Positions 16,722-23,443 of a DNA stretch of 33,851 bases are shown here, piece after piece. The DNA is from Candidatus Peribacteraceae bacterium (GTDB taxonomy: Bacteria; Patescibacteriota; Gracilibacteria; Peribacterales; Peribacteraceae): contig JAQTQU010000011.1 of NCBI GenBank assembly GCA_028712095.1, positions 1 to 33,851 on the forward strand, given 5' to 3'. Below the pieces are notes generated by a model. It was not told where the DNA came from. It saw only the letters and a list, made by a program, of their open reading frames with translations, and made no database searches. A program made the position numbers and the translations under genes. Position 1 is the first letter of the stretch; every line of letters starts with the position of its first letter.

Positions 16722-17255
16722 ATGGCAGATCCGACACCCGAACAACTCAAGGCCTTCATCGACAAAGTGGACACAATGAAGAAGCAGGAGAAGATGGATC
16801 TCTCTTCCGATCAGGATTTGTCGATCGCCATCATGAATCTGATTTCGATTGAGGAACATTTCTTCTTCACCGGAGCCAAGCTCGAAAAACCGGAGTACTA
16901 CGACATGATCAAGGACGTGCGTGAGATGCGGAAGGCACTCCTCAAAAAGATCATCAAGGAGTACGAAGGGGAAGTGTGGTGCATCTCGAAGCACCTGCTT
17001 GCGGCGTCGATGCGCCTCATGGAGGTGGGGACGAAGCAGCTCGGCATGGGCAAGAAGGACGAGGCCTACGATCTCTTCACGAAGGCCTACAACCTCTACT
17101 CGCTCTTCTGGGGGCTCAACATGAAGCTGCTGAATGTTGGCGACATCAAGAAGATTGATGACGGGGCGCTCAGTAAGCAGGATACGGAGAAGAAGGGATT
17201 TATGGGGGCGCTGGGAACATTGGTGAAGAAGGTGATTGATTGCTGTATCGAGTAG
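16722..17255 (+). CDS. Small soluble helical protein, unknown function
   Basis: A 177-aa, mostly helical, charged protein with no membrane segment. Features are IMNLISIEEHFFFTGAKL, an Arg/Lys-rich helix (REMRKALLKKIIKEYEGE), then a TPR-like stretch (KKDEAYDLFTKAYNLYSLFW). It ends in VIDCCIE with a vicinal cysteine pair. It starts four bases after the CPVC gene and so belongs to the same transcription unit. I do not recognise the family. Confidence 0.75.
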   Translation: MADPTPEQLKAFIDKVDTMKKQEKMDLSSDQDLSIAIMNLISIEEHFFFTGAKLEKPEYYDMIKDVREMRKALLKKIIKEYEGEVWCISKHLLAASMRLMEVGTKQLGMGKKDEAYDLFTKAYNLYSLFWGLNMKLLNVGDIKKIDDGALSKQDTEKKGFMGALGTLVKKVIDCCIE

Positions 17256-17408
17256 GATTTTCCACCTTTGTCGCGACAAAGGTGGAGCCAAAACGCTGGC
17301 GCGTCAACGCCCGCTCCACTTTCCCCTTCACCCCCCGTGACGCGCCCCCGCTCCGTATGTTGTGTAATGTTTGTTTATGTTATGTTTGTGTATGTTGTTC
17401 TTCTTTCT

Positions 17409-17945
17409 ATGATCTTTTCTCCACTCCCCGGAACGCCCACGGTCACGCAGGGTTTCGGCCAGAACCCCGATGTCTACCAGCAGTACGGCTATCTCGGTCA
17501 CAATGGCTTCGATTTCGGTGTGCCGGAGGGAACCAAAGTCTTCGCGCCGCATGATGGCGTAGTTACGGTGAAGGATGACGGGGCAAGCGGGTACGGCAAG
17601 TACGTGATTATCGATGCGCCCACGCGCCGCAGCGTCCTCGCGCACTGCTCGCAGATCCTCGCAAAGAATGGGCAGTCGATCGCGCAGGGTGATCCGGTTG
17701 CCTTGAGCGGAAATACCGGCAGTTCCACGGGTCCGCATCTGCATTGGACATTCAAGATCATGAAGAACGGCGCGGTACAGAACAGAGACAACGGCTACGA
17801 CGGTGCGATGGATTGCTCCGAAGTGACACGCCTCTGGCAGCAGCAGAACGTGCATGCCAATGCGCAGTACACCGATGCGGCCAAGCCGTACCTCTCGATG
17901 ACCTTCGCGGACAATCAGGTCATTAAGAATACGACGGGAGGTTGA
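17409..17945 (+). CDS. M23-type peptidase domain protein
   Basis: A 178-aa LytM/M23 zinc metallopeptidase domain, the kind that cuts peptidoglycan cross-bridges. Metal ligands are visible: GHNGFDFG gives the HxxxD pair (His31, Asp35), LAHCSQ the extra His, and GPHLHW the HxH pair (110-112). The start is uncertain. ATG 17409 begins just before the domain (FSPLPGTPTVTQGFGQNP). An in-frame ATG at 17367 would add a hydrophobic leader (FVYVMFVYVVLLS) resembling a signal segment without basic residues. That leader is encoded by a T/G-rich quasi-repeat, so I list the shorter form. It faces the trmB gene downstream, with a hairpin between them. Confidence 0.83.
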   Translation: MIFSPLPGTPTVTQGFGQNPDVYQQYGYLGHNGFDFGVPEGTKVFAPHDGVVTVKDDGASGYGKYVIIDAPTRRSVLAHCSQILAKNGQSIAQGDPVALSGNTGSSTGPHLHWTFKIMKNGAVQNRDNGYDGAMDCSEVTRLWQQQNVHANAQYTDAAKPYLSMTFADNQVIKNTTGG

Positions 17946-17969
17946 AGAGGTTTGGAAAAGGTGAGAGAA

Positions 17970-18004
17970 GCCTGATAGGTTTGTTCGTCAGTAACCTCTC
18001 AGGC
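17970..18004. terminator. Hairpin between the convergent M23 and trmB genes
   Basis: GCCTGATAGGTT and AACCTCTCAGGC pair over 12 bases with one mismatch. There is no clear T-run, so termination is a guess. The surrounding sequence repeats AGAGGTT-like words on one strand. Confidence 0.45.
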
Positions 18005-18034
18005 GTCCCTAACCTCTACAACTTATCCAACCTC

Positions 18035-18790
18035 TCATTTCGCCACGAACGCTGTAGCACCCAGCCAGGCGAGGTCGAACACAGCGCGCATGGTTCGTGC
18101 AAGTGTTGCGCTCTCGATGAGCAATCCGAGTAGCTCTTCTTTCTTAAGCGATACGATGCCGACCACGTTTTCGAAGATGAGCACTTCGTTTTCGAACGGG
18201 AACTGCTCTTTGTTCACCAGAAGGATTTCGATGAGATTCGGATCGAATGTTTTGGGAAGAAAAGGGTCAATGACGTGCACACTCTCGACGGTATTGGGCG
18301 AGAGGTACCGGGTCTTGATACCTTTCCTGAGTCGCGTGTGCGTGTACTCCTTAAAGAAATCGGGGAAGAAGTTCGTGACGGTTTTGAGATTTGTGTAGCC
18401 GAGAATTTCTTTCTTGGCGATCAGAGATTCCGTAAACACGCGTTCCACGCCCTCGCGTCCTTCGTAAAACCGGATCTTCGGCTTGAAGCCGAGGCTGCCG
18501 GTGAGTGACTTGAGTTGGGGGAGGAGACTCTTGGCAATTTTCACTCGTTCCAGTTCGAGCTCTTCCAATTTCTCCGGTGGTTCCGGCGCGAAGCACTTCA
18601 TTCCGCTTTTGTCGTACTGACTCAAGAGGCGTCGCTTGAGGAGTTTCTCAAGCGTGTGGTAGCAGCTTACGCGGTTGATGCCTGCTTTTCGGGCGATGAC
18701 GGAGACCGCTCCGCCGTTCACTTCGAGGCAGGCGAGGTAGACTTTGGCTTCTTCATCGGTAAGGCCGAGTTTCAGGAGATCGGTTAGCAT
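18035..18790 (-). CDS. TrmB-type transcriptional regulator 1
   Basis: A 251-aa protein. The N-terminal helix-turn-helix LLKLGLTDEEAKVYLACLE and AGINRVSCYHTLEKLLKR is the TrmB/winged-helix pattern. The C-terminal part contains IRFYEGREGVERVF, the effector-domain signature of this family, and NEVLIFENVVGIVSL. TrmB regulators respond to small ligands such as sugars in archaea; in CPR genomes targets are unknown. The gene lies at the left edge of the Cys-rich array and points away from it. It overlaps nothing; the four-helix-bundle gene is 33 bases upstream on the same strand. Palindromes at 19246-19263 and 19313-19329 could be its operators. Confidence 0.85.
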   Translation of the reverse strand: MLTDLLKLGLTDEEAKVYLACLEVNGGAVSVIARKAGINRVSCYHTLEKLLKRRLLSQYDKSGMKCFAPEPPEKLEELELERVKIAKSLLPQLKSLTGSLGFKPKIRFYEGREGVERVFTESLIAKKEILGYTNLKTVTNFFPDFFKEYTHTRLRKGIKTRYLSPNTVESVHVIDPFLPKTFDPNLIEILLVNKEQFPFENEVLIFENVVGIVSLKKEELLGLLIESATLARTMRAVFDLAWLGATAFVAK

Positions 18791-18823
18791 AACTGGTAGT
18801 AATGAACAGGCAACAATGAACAG

Positions 18824-19198
18824 TTAACTATCCACTTTTTTTAAACGGAGGGATTTGATGAAGCCGCCCAGTTGCTTCACAAGGAGTTCGGCTGCTTTTT
18901 CGACGTCCAATCGAATTTCTTCGGTTACTAAAGCATCGTCGTACGCAGCGTCGAATCCCGCGACGCACTCATTCAGTGAGCAAATGGACATCTCAAGAAA
19001 ACGGGCAAAGTCAGCATCCGATCGTTTGGCTGAACCCTCTGCGATGTTGGGGAGCACAGAGAGGCATGAGCGGTGAATTTGATCGACCAATCGGTAACGT
19101 TCCGTCGTGGGAAACGTTTTCAATGTGCTAGTTACATCCTTTCGAAATTTTCGTGAGTCTTTGTATACTTGGAAGTCGCGGAATCGAAACGTTTTCAT
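18824..19198 (-). CDS. Four-helix-bundle protein (S23/IVS-like)
   Basis: A 124-aa protein of the family first seen in 23S rRNA intervening sequences. FRDFQVYKDSRKFRKDV, SCLSVLPNIAEGSAKRSDADFARFL and the terminal LGGFIKSLRLKK match the usual W/F-x-x-A...IPxNIAEG...FxxFLxxAxGS...LxxL layout. Function is unknown; these proteins are thought to form pentamers of helical bundles. Start ATG 19198 (MKTFRFRDF) is preferred to the track start at 19213. No 23S rRNA gene is near, so this is a free-standing copy, divergent from Cys-rich copy 1. Confidence 0.85.
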   Translation of the reverse strand: MKTFRFRDFQVYKDSRKFRKDVTSTLKTFPTTERYRLVDQIHRSCLSVLPNIAEGSAKRSDADFARFLEMSICSLNECVAGFDAAYDDALVTEEIRLDVEKAAELLVKQLGGFIKSLRLKKVDS

Positions 19199-19245
19199 AA
19201 CGTTAATGGTCAATTGTTAATAGTCACAGGTTAACATACCACTGT

Positions 19246-19263
19246 TGTAGAATATTTTCTACA
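19246..19263. promoter_or_regulatory. Perfect palindrome 1 upstream of Cys-rich copy 1
   Basis: TGTAGAA-TATT-TTCTACA, seven-base perfect arms. It overlaps a TACACT -10-like box (19260-19265) on the plus strand. An operator for one of the TrmB regulators is possible. Confidence 0.55.
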
Positions 19264-19312
19264 CTATTTGTGTATCATTTTATGGCTTTCTAAAGCGCAA
19301 AAATTGAAGTTA

Positions 19313-19329
19313 TCCAACAGACTGTTGGA
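19313..19329. promoter_or_regulatory. Perfect palindrome 2 upstream of Cys-rich copy 1
   Basis: TCCAACAG-A-CTGTTGGA, eight-base perfect arms around a single base. It lies 64 bases before the chosen start of copy 1. It could be a protein-binding site or a hairpin in the leader if transcription starts near 19272. Confidence 0.55.
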
Positions 19330-19393
19330 CAATAATGACTATACGTTTCAGACTGAAGATGCTGGGGCCGGATTGTATGCCCAGTATTTTTCT

Positions 19394-21070
19394 ATGCCTG
19401 CCTGCAAGCACTGCTCATCGGCGTTCGCGGTGACGAAGGATGATCTGGCGATGCTCGATTCCTTAAGCCCGGTGATCGGAGGGCAGAAGCTCCCGATTCC
19501 TTCACCCACACTCTGCCCTGACTGCAGATTGCAACGCAGGCAAACGCACGTCAACCACGTCAACCTCTATGAGCGGAAGTGTGACCTCACGGGAGCGCAA
19601 ATCATTTCGAACATCCATCCCGCTTCGCCCTACAAAGTCTACGCACAGGAGGATTGGTACAGCGACAAGTGGGACCCGCATGACTATCAGAGGGAGTTTG
19701 ATTTCTCACGGCCGTTTTTCGGGCAGTGGAAAGAACTCTTTGATGTCGTACCCCGGCCCAATCTGATGACGGGCTACGAGTTCGATGAAAACTGCGACTA
19801 TACGAACTATGCCGGCAAGAATAAGGATTGCTATCTGATTTTTGATTCTGACCAAAACAGGGATTGCTATTACAGCTATAGCTGTAACCAGTGCGTGAAC
19901 TGCGTCGGGTGCTTCCGCGCGCGGAAATCGGAGCTCTGCTACGAGTGCATCGATTGTGTGAAATGTTACGGCTCGTCGTACCTGCAGGATTGCGACAATT
20001 GTTCGGAATCGATGTTCCTCAAGAACTGCACGGGCTGCAAAAAATGCCTGATGTGCAGCAACCTGAAAAACAAGGAGTACTACGTTTCGAACAATAAGGT
20101 CACCAAGGAGGAATTTGAGAAGTTTCGTGCCATGCTCGGAACCCATTCGGTCGTGGAATCCGCGCGCGAGCGTTTTGAGAAACTCAAGCTGGAGTTTCCG
20201 CAAAAGTTCATGCACGGCGTGCAGAATGAAAACGTCGTGGGTGACTATCTGGTGCATTGCAAGAACGCGTACCACTGCTTCGACAGTGAAGATCTCTGGG
20301 ATTGCCGCTATGTCTACCAGGGGTTCATGCCGCTGAAAGACTGCATGGACATTCACGAGTGCGGCGAAGCCGAAAGGCTCTACGAATGTTCGGTCGCGGG
20401 GTACGAGTTGCACAGCTGTTTGTTCTGCAATCACACGCTCGCGAGCATGAGTGACATGATCTACTGCCAATTGTGTCACCATTCAAGACACTGTTTTGGT
20501 TGTGTGGGTCTGCGGCGCAAGAAGTACTGCATCCTCAATAAGCAATACACGAAAGAGGAGTACGAGGCACTCGTCCCGAAGATCATTGAACACATGCGGA
20601 AGACCGGAGAATGGGGCGAATTCTTTCCAACCGAGACGTCGTGTTTTGCCTACAACGAGACTCTGGCTCAGGATTACTTTCCGCTCACGAAAAAAGAGGT
20701 TCTGGCGCGCGGCTGGCGGTGGTTCGATGACGTAGAAAGGAAGGACCAGTACCTCGGCCCCAAGGTCGAACTGCCGGATAGCATCGACGATGTCACCGAT
20801 GACATCTGCAAGAAAATACTGACCTGCGCCGAGAGCGGCAGGCAGTATAAGATTATTCCGCAGGAACTCAAATTTCACAGACAGTTGCACGTGCCGCTGC
20901 CCCGGACCAGTTTTTTCACGCGGTACCGCAAGCAGCTTCAGATGCGTAATAAGCGCATCCTCTACGAACGCACGTGTGGCGCATGCGGCGTTCCGATTCA
21001 AACCAGCTACGCACCGGATCGCCCCGAGAAGGTGTACTGCGAATCTTGTTATCTTGCTTCTGTGTATTGA
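19394..21070 (+). CDS. Cys-rich zinc-ribbon/solenoid protein, copy 1
   Basis: 558 aa, no known function. The N-terminus has a zinc ribbon (CKHCSSAF ... LCPDCRLQRR) and a second ribbon reduced to CDLTGAQI. A conserved DFSRPFFGQW segment follows, then repeat block A beginning NKDCYLIFDSDQNRDCYY and ending CLMCSNLKNKEYYVSNNK. After a helical linker comes block B, ending CFGCVGLRRKKYCILNKQYT. Then GEWGEFF and a C-terminal ribbon module (CGACGVPI ... VYCESCYLASVY). The repeats carry C-x-x-C about every 22 residues, suggesting a solenoid with stacked cysteines. No signal peptide or membrane helix. Start ATG 19394 aligns with the starts of the other copies; the track start (TTG 19268) adds an unrelated leader. 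Its end reads LASVY rather than LKEVY. Confidence 0.85.
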   Translation: MPACKHCSSAFAVTKDDLAMLDSLSPVIGGQKLPIPSPTLCPDCRLQRRQTHVNHVNLYERKCDLTGAQIISNIHPASPYKVYAQEDWYSDKWDPHDYQREFDFSRPFFGQWKELFDVVPRPNLMTGYEFDENCDYTNYAGKNKDCYLIFDSDQNRDCYYSYSCNQCVNCVGCFRARKSELCYECIDCVKCYGSSYLQDCDNCSESMFLKNCTGCKKCLMCSNLKNKEYYVSNNKVTKEEFEKFRAMLGTHSVVESARERFEKLKLEFPQKFMHGVQNENVVGDYLVHCKNAYHCFDSEDLWDCRYVYQGFMPLKDCMDIHECGEAERLYECSVAGYELHSCLFCNHTLASMSDMIYCQLCHHSRHCFGCVGLRRKKYCILNKQYTKEEYEALVPKIIEHMRKTGEWGEFFPTETSCFAYNETLAQDYFPLTKKEVLARGWRWFDDVERKDQYLGPKVELPDSIDDVTDDICKKILTCAESGRQYKIIPQELKFHRQLHVPLPRTSFFTRYRKQLQMRNKRILYERTCGACGVPIQTSYAPDRPEKVYCESCYLASVY

Positions 21071-21106
21071 GATGCAAAATCCCTTCTTCTCTATTGGCGC
21101 AACAAG

Positions 21107-21182
21107 ATTCGCCCTGACCCTTCGGCAAGCTCAGGGTCACTCTGAGCAGAGTCGAAGATTGAGCGCAGCGCAGCGGAGTCGA
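21107..21182. repeat. Palindromic repeat cluster after Cys-rich copy 1
   Basis: TGACCCT-tcggcaagctc-AGGGTCA is a perfect hairpin (21115-21139). GATTCGCCC at the left and GTCGAATGGG at the right form an outer, partly complementary pair. CAGAGTCGAAG and CGGAGTCGAA are degenerate copies of the CGAAGTCGAA word. Confidence 0.75.
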
Positions 21183-21218
21183 ATGGGTGAAGAGTGTTAC
21201 CTTTCCGCTGTCTACTAG
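21183..21218 (+). other. Detached 3' tail of a Cys-rich gene, copy a (MGEECYLSAVY-stop)
   Basis: An ATG in the palindromic repeat opens an 11-residue frame that repeats the end of a Cys-rich protein, and ends in TAG. It lies 112 bases after the TGA of copy 1. The TAG overlaps the TAG of the minus-strand coiled-coil gene within CTAG. It is most simply a remnant of a lost or recombined gene; translation is unproven. Confidence 0.6.
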
Positions 21219-21469
21219 CGCATGCCAACGGATTTCTTCAGCTTCGGGATCTGGCTCACCTCGATGTCATCGAGACGATGGTCGAGTCCTTCAATTTGGG
21301 AGGAGAGATCGACGTACACGCGTTCCACTTTGTTTTCCATGCGATCCATGCGGACCGTCAGATCATTCCTTACAATGTCGATACGTTGCGTGAGTCTCTT
21401 TTCCATCCCACGCATGTGGTCCAAAAGAACCGCAGCGGTTACGCCGGTGCGGGGAGATCTCTTTGCCAT
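21215..21469 (-). CDS. Small coiled-coil protein 1
   Basis: 84 aa, with heptad-like pattern: VLLDHMRGMEKRLTQRID, VRMDRMENKVERVYVDLS and IEGLDHRLDDIEVSQIPKLK, ending in a basic VGMR. No known family. The protein at 30022-30324 is clearly related (same LLDHMRGME, RMDRMEN, RLDD, PKLK landmarks), which supports real coding. It is divergent from Cys-rich copy 2 with a shared 131-base upstream region. Its stop is shared with the detached tail. Confidence 0.75.
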   Translation of the reverse strand: MAKRSPRTGVTAAVLLDHMRGMEKRLTQRIDIVRNDLTVRMDRMENKVERVYVDLSSQIEGLDHRLDDIEVSQIPKLKKSVGMR

Positions 21470-21600
21470 TTATGCTGAGAGTATTCGAAGCATGGGCGGT
21501 CATCGTAGCAGTGATTTTTATCCGGCGGCAATGCTTGAAAAAATATCTGAGTGGACAAGTTGTTTTTCCTCTTCATGGAGCCACATTCCCCGTTCCATGC
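21470..21600. promoter_or_regulatory. Divergent upstream region shared by coiled-coil 1 and Cys-rich copy 2
   Basis: This region is conserved with 30325-30423 in front of copy 6. Shared words in order are ATGGGCGG...CGTAGCAG, AAATAT, a GACAAG box followed by TTTTCC, GGAGCCA, and CCGTTCCATG. Conservation of non-coding sequence between two loci suggests control elements, or recent duplication of the unit. Confidence 0.65.
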
Positions 21601-23265
21601 ATGGGTAGAACGTGTGCCCACTGCGGCATGACATTCGCTCTTCTTCCAAAGGAGCAGGAACTTTACCGAACGTTGGATGTACCGGCTCCCGTGGAGTGCC
21701 CCGCCTGCCGCCGCCAGCGGCGTCTCATGTTCCGTAACTTTTTTCACCTCTACCACCGCACCTGCGATCTGACGGGCAAGAAGATCATCTCGATGTACGA
21801 CAAGGACTCCGAGTCCCCCGTCTATGAGCTCCATGAGTGGTGGGGTGACAAGTGGGATGGATTGACCTATGGGATAGATATGGATTTCTCCAGTCCATTC
21901 TTTGCACAGGTGGCCAAGCTCCATCGGACCGTCCCGCGAATGTCCGTGATGAATACGAATTGCGAGAATTGCGATTACTGCAATATGTCATTCGGGAGCA
22001 ACGATTGTTATCTTGTCTTCGGCAATGTCGGGAACGAAGACTGCTCCTACGGCCATATCGTCTGGCACTCGAAAGACTGTTATGACTGCCTCTACACCTA
22101 TCGGTCGGAATTCTGTTACGAGTGTATCGATTGCGTGCAGTGTCACTCACTCTCCTTCTCACGAGACTGCGACAATTGTTCTGCCTCCATGTTCCTTGTG
22201 CACTGCACGGGCTGCCACGATTGCTTCGGGTGCGTGGGCCTTCATGACAAGCAGTATCACATCTTCAACGTTCCTCATACGAAAGAGGAGTATCGGCAGA
22301 AACTCTCTTCACTCAATACCGGCAACGTGCAAACGATTGCAATGGCAAAGGAACGAGTAAAAGCGCTCATCGGAAAGGAGATCGTGAAGTACTACCACGG
22401 TTTCAATTGCGAAAACGTCATCGGCGATTATCTCTACAATTGCAAAAATATCGTCGAAGGCTATGACCTAAAGAACTGCGAGGACTGCCTCTACGGCGCG
22501 ACGCTCGAGAGTTTCAAAGACAGCGCTGACTGTAATTTCTCCGGACTGATCGCAGGGGCGCAGGCAGAACTCTGTTATCAATGTCTTACCATCGGAAGCA
22601 GTGTGCGGCTCCTTGGATGCCACTGCTGCCAGCAAAACAATGCTGATTTGTTCTACTGCGATAATTGCTATTCCTGCAAGGATTGCTTCGGTTGCGTGGG
22701 ACTCAAACAGAAACGCTACTGCATCCTCAATAAGCAGTACACGAAGGAGGAATATGAGTCGCTTCTCCCCAAATTCGTCTCACACATGAAAAGCATTGGC
22801 GAATGGGGACAATTCTTCCCCCGAGATCTCTCTCCTTTCGGTTACAACGAAACGATGGCACAGGAGTACTTCCCGATGGCAAAGGAGCAGGTACTCAAGA
22901 AAGGGTGGAAGTGGAAGGAGGAGCCGGAGGACGAGGAGAGGAGTTACCTCGGGCCGCCCGTTGCCATTCCCGAAGACATCAAAGACGCCGATGATCCCAT
23001 CTGCTCCGCAATCCTCCGCTGCGAAGTGACGGGCAAACTCTTCAAGATCATTCCCCAGGAATTCCAGTTCTACCGTACTATGAAACTCCCTCTGCCGCGG
23101 AAATGTTTCGTGCAGAGACTGAGAGAGCGCTTCGCACTACGAAATCCCCGCACTCTCTGGAATCGCACATGCCAAAAGTGCAAGAAAGCGATCGAGACGA
23201 CGTATGCGCCCGAGCGGCCCGAAATCGTCTATTGTGAAAATTGCTATCTGAAAGAAGTTTACTGA
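21601..23265 (+). CDS. Cys-rich zinc-ribbon/solenoid protein, copy 2
   Basis: 554 aa, same plan as copy 1. The N-terminal ribbon is CAHCGMTFAL with CPACRRQRR; the second reads CDLTGKKIISMYDKDS, keeping one Cys. WWGDKWDGLTYG and DFSSPFFAQV follow. Block A has NDCYLVFGNVGNEDCSYG to CFGCVGLHDKQYHIFN; block B ends CFGCVGLKQKRYCILNKQYT. Then GEWGQFFP, CEVTGKLFKIIPQEFQFYR and the ribbon CQKCKKAIETTYAPERPE ... CYLKEVY. The ATG at 21601 starts MGRTCAHCG, matching the other copies; the track start at 21463 runs into the divergent gene. Copy 2 ends in TGA and is followed by a repeat and a detached tail. Confidence 0.87.
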   Translation: MGRTCAHCGMTFALLPKEQELYRTLDVPAPVECPACRRQRRLMFRNFFHLYHRTCDLTGKKIISMYDKDSESPVYELHEWWGDKWDGLTYGIDMDFSSPFFAQVAKLHRTVPRMSVMNTNCENCDYCNMSFGSNDCYLVFGNVGNEDCSYGHIVWHSKDCYDCLYTYRSEFCYECIDCVQCHSLSFSRDCDNCSASMFLVHCTGCHDCFGCVGLHDKQYHIFNVPHTKEEYRQKLSSLNTGNVQTIAMAKERVKALIGKEIVKYYHGFNCENVIGDYLYNCKNIVEGYDLKNCEDCLYGATLESFKDSADCNFSGLIAGAQAELCYQCLTIGSSVRLLGCHCCQQNNADLFYCDNCYSCKDCFGCVGLKQKRYCILNKQYTKEEYESLLPKFVSHMKSIGEWGQFFPRDLSPFGYNETMAQEYFPMAKEQVLKKGWKWKEEPEDEERSYLGPPVAIPEDIKDADDPICSAILRCEVTGKLFKIIPQEFQFYRTMKLPLPRKCFVQRLRERFALRNPRTLWNRTCQKCKKAIETTYAPERPEIVYCENCYLKEVY

Positions 23266-23276
23266 GCAATTTTCAC

Positions 23277-23333
23277 CCTGCCTGCCCGTCCGTAGCCCGA
23301 AGGGCGAAGGCGGGAGCGAGGGAAGCGAGTCGA
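23277..23333. repeat. Palindromic repeat after Cys-rich copy 2
   Basis: The stretch contains CCTGCCTGCCCGTCCGTAGC, then GAAGGGCGAAGGCGGGAGCG and GAAGCGAGTCGAATGGGCG. Its words match those at 14618-14660 (reverse strand) and 29968-29997. Confidence 0.7.
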
Positions 23334-23369
23334 ATGGGCGAGGAATGTTATTTGAAGGAAGTGTATTAG
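23334..23369 (+). other. Detached 3' tail of a Cys-rich gene, copy b (MGEECYLKEVY-stop)
   Basis: The same 11-codon frame as at 21183 and 29990, ending TAG, 68 bases after the TGA of copy 2. Codons differ from the other tails at synonymous positions (e.g. TGT TAT TTG AAG GAA GTG TAT). No coiled-coil gene follows here. Confidence 0.6.
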
Positions 23370-23383
23370 CGAGTATGTAGTAT

Positions 23384-23425
23384 TCAGTATGCGGTATGAG
23401 GGGTTTGCTGAATACTGCATACTGA
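23384..23425. promoter_or_regulatory. Inverted repeat directly upstream of the copy 3 promoter
   Basis: TCAGTATGCGGTAT and ATACTGCATACTGA pair over 14 bases with one mismatch around a 14-base centre. It ends six bases before the TATACT box of copy 3, a good place for a regulator. It could also be a degenerate quasi-repeat of the AGTATTCAGTATGCGGTATG word. Confidence 0.5.
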
Positions 23426-23431
23426 TTCCTG

Positions 23432-23443
23432 TATACTTCGCAG
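23432..23443 (+). promoter_or_regulatory. Leaderless promoter of Cys-rich copy 3
   Basis: TATACT at 23432-23437, six bases (tcgcag), then the GTG start. A convincing -35 at the normal distance was not found. Confidence 0.6.
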
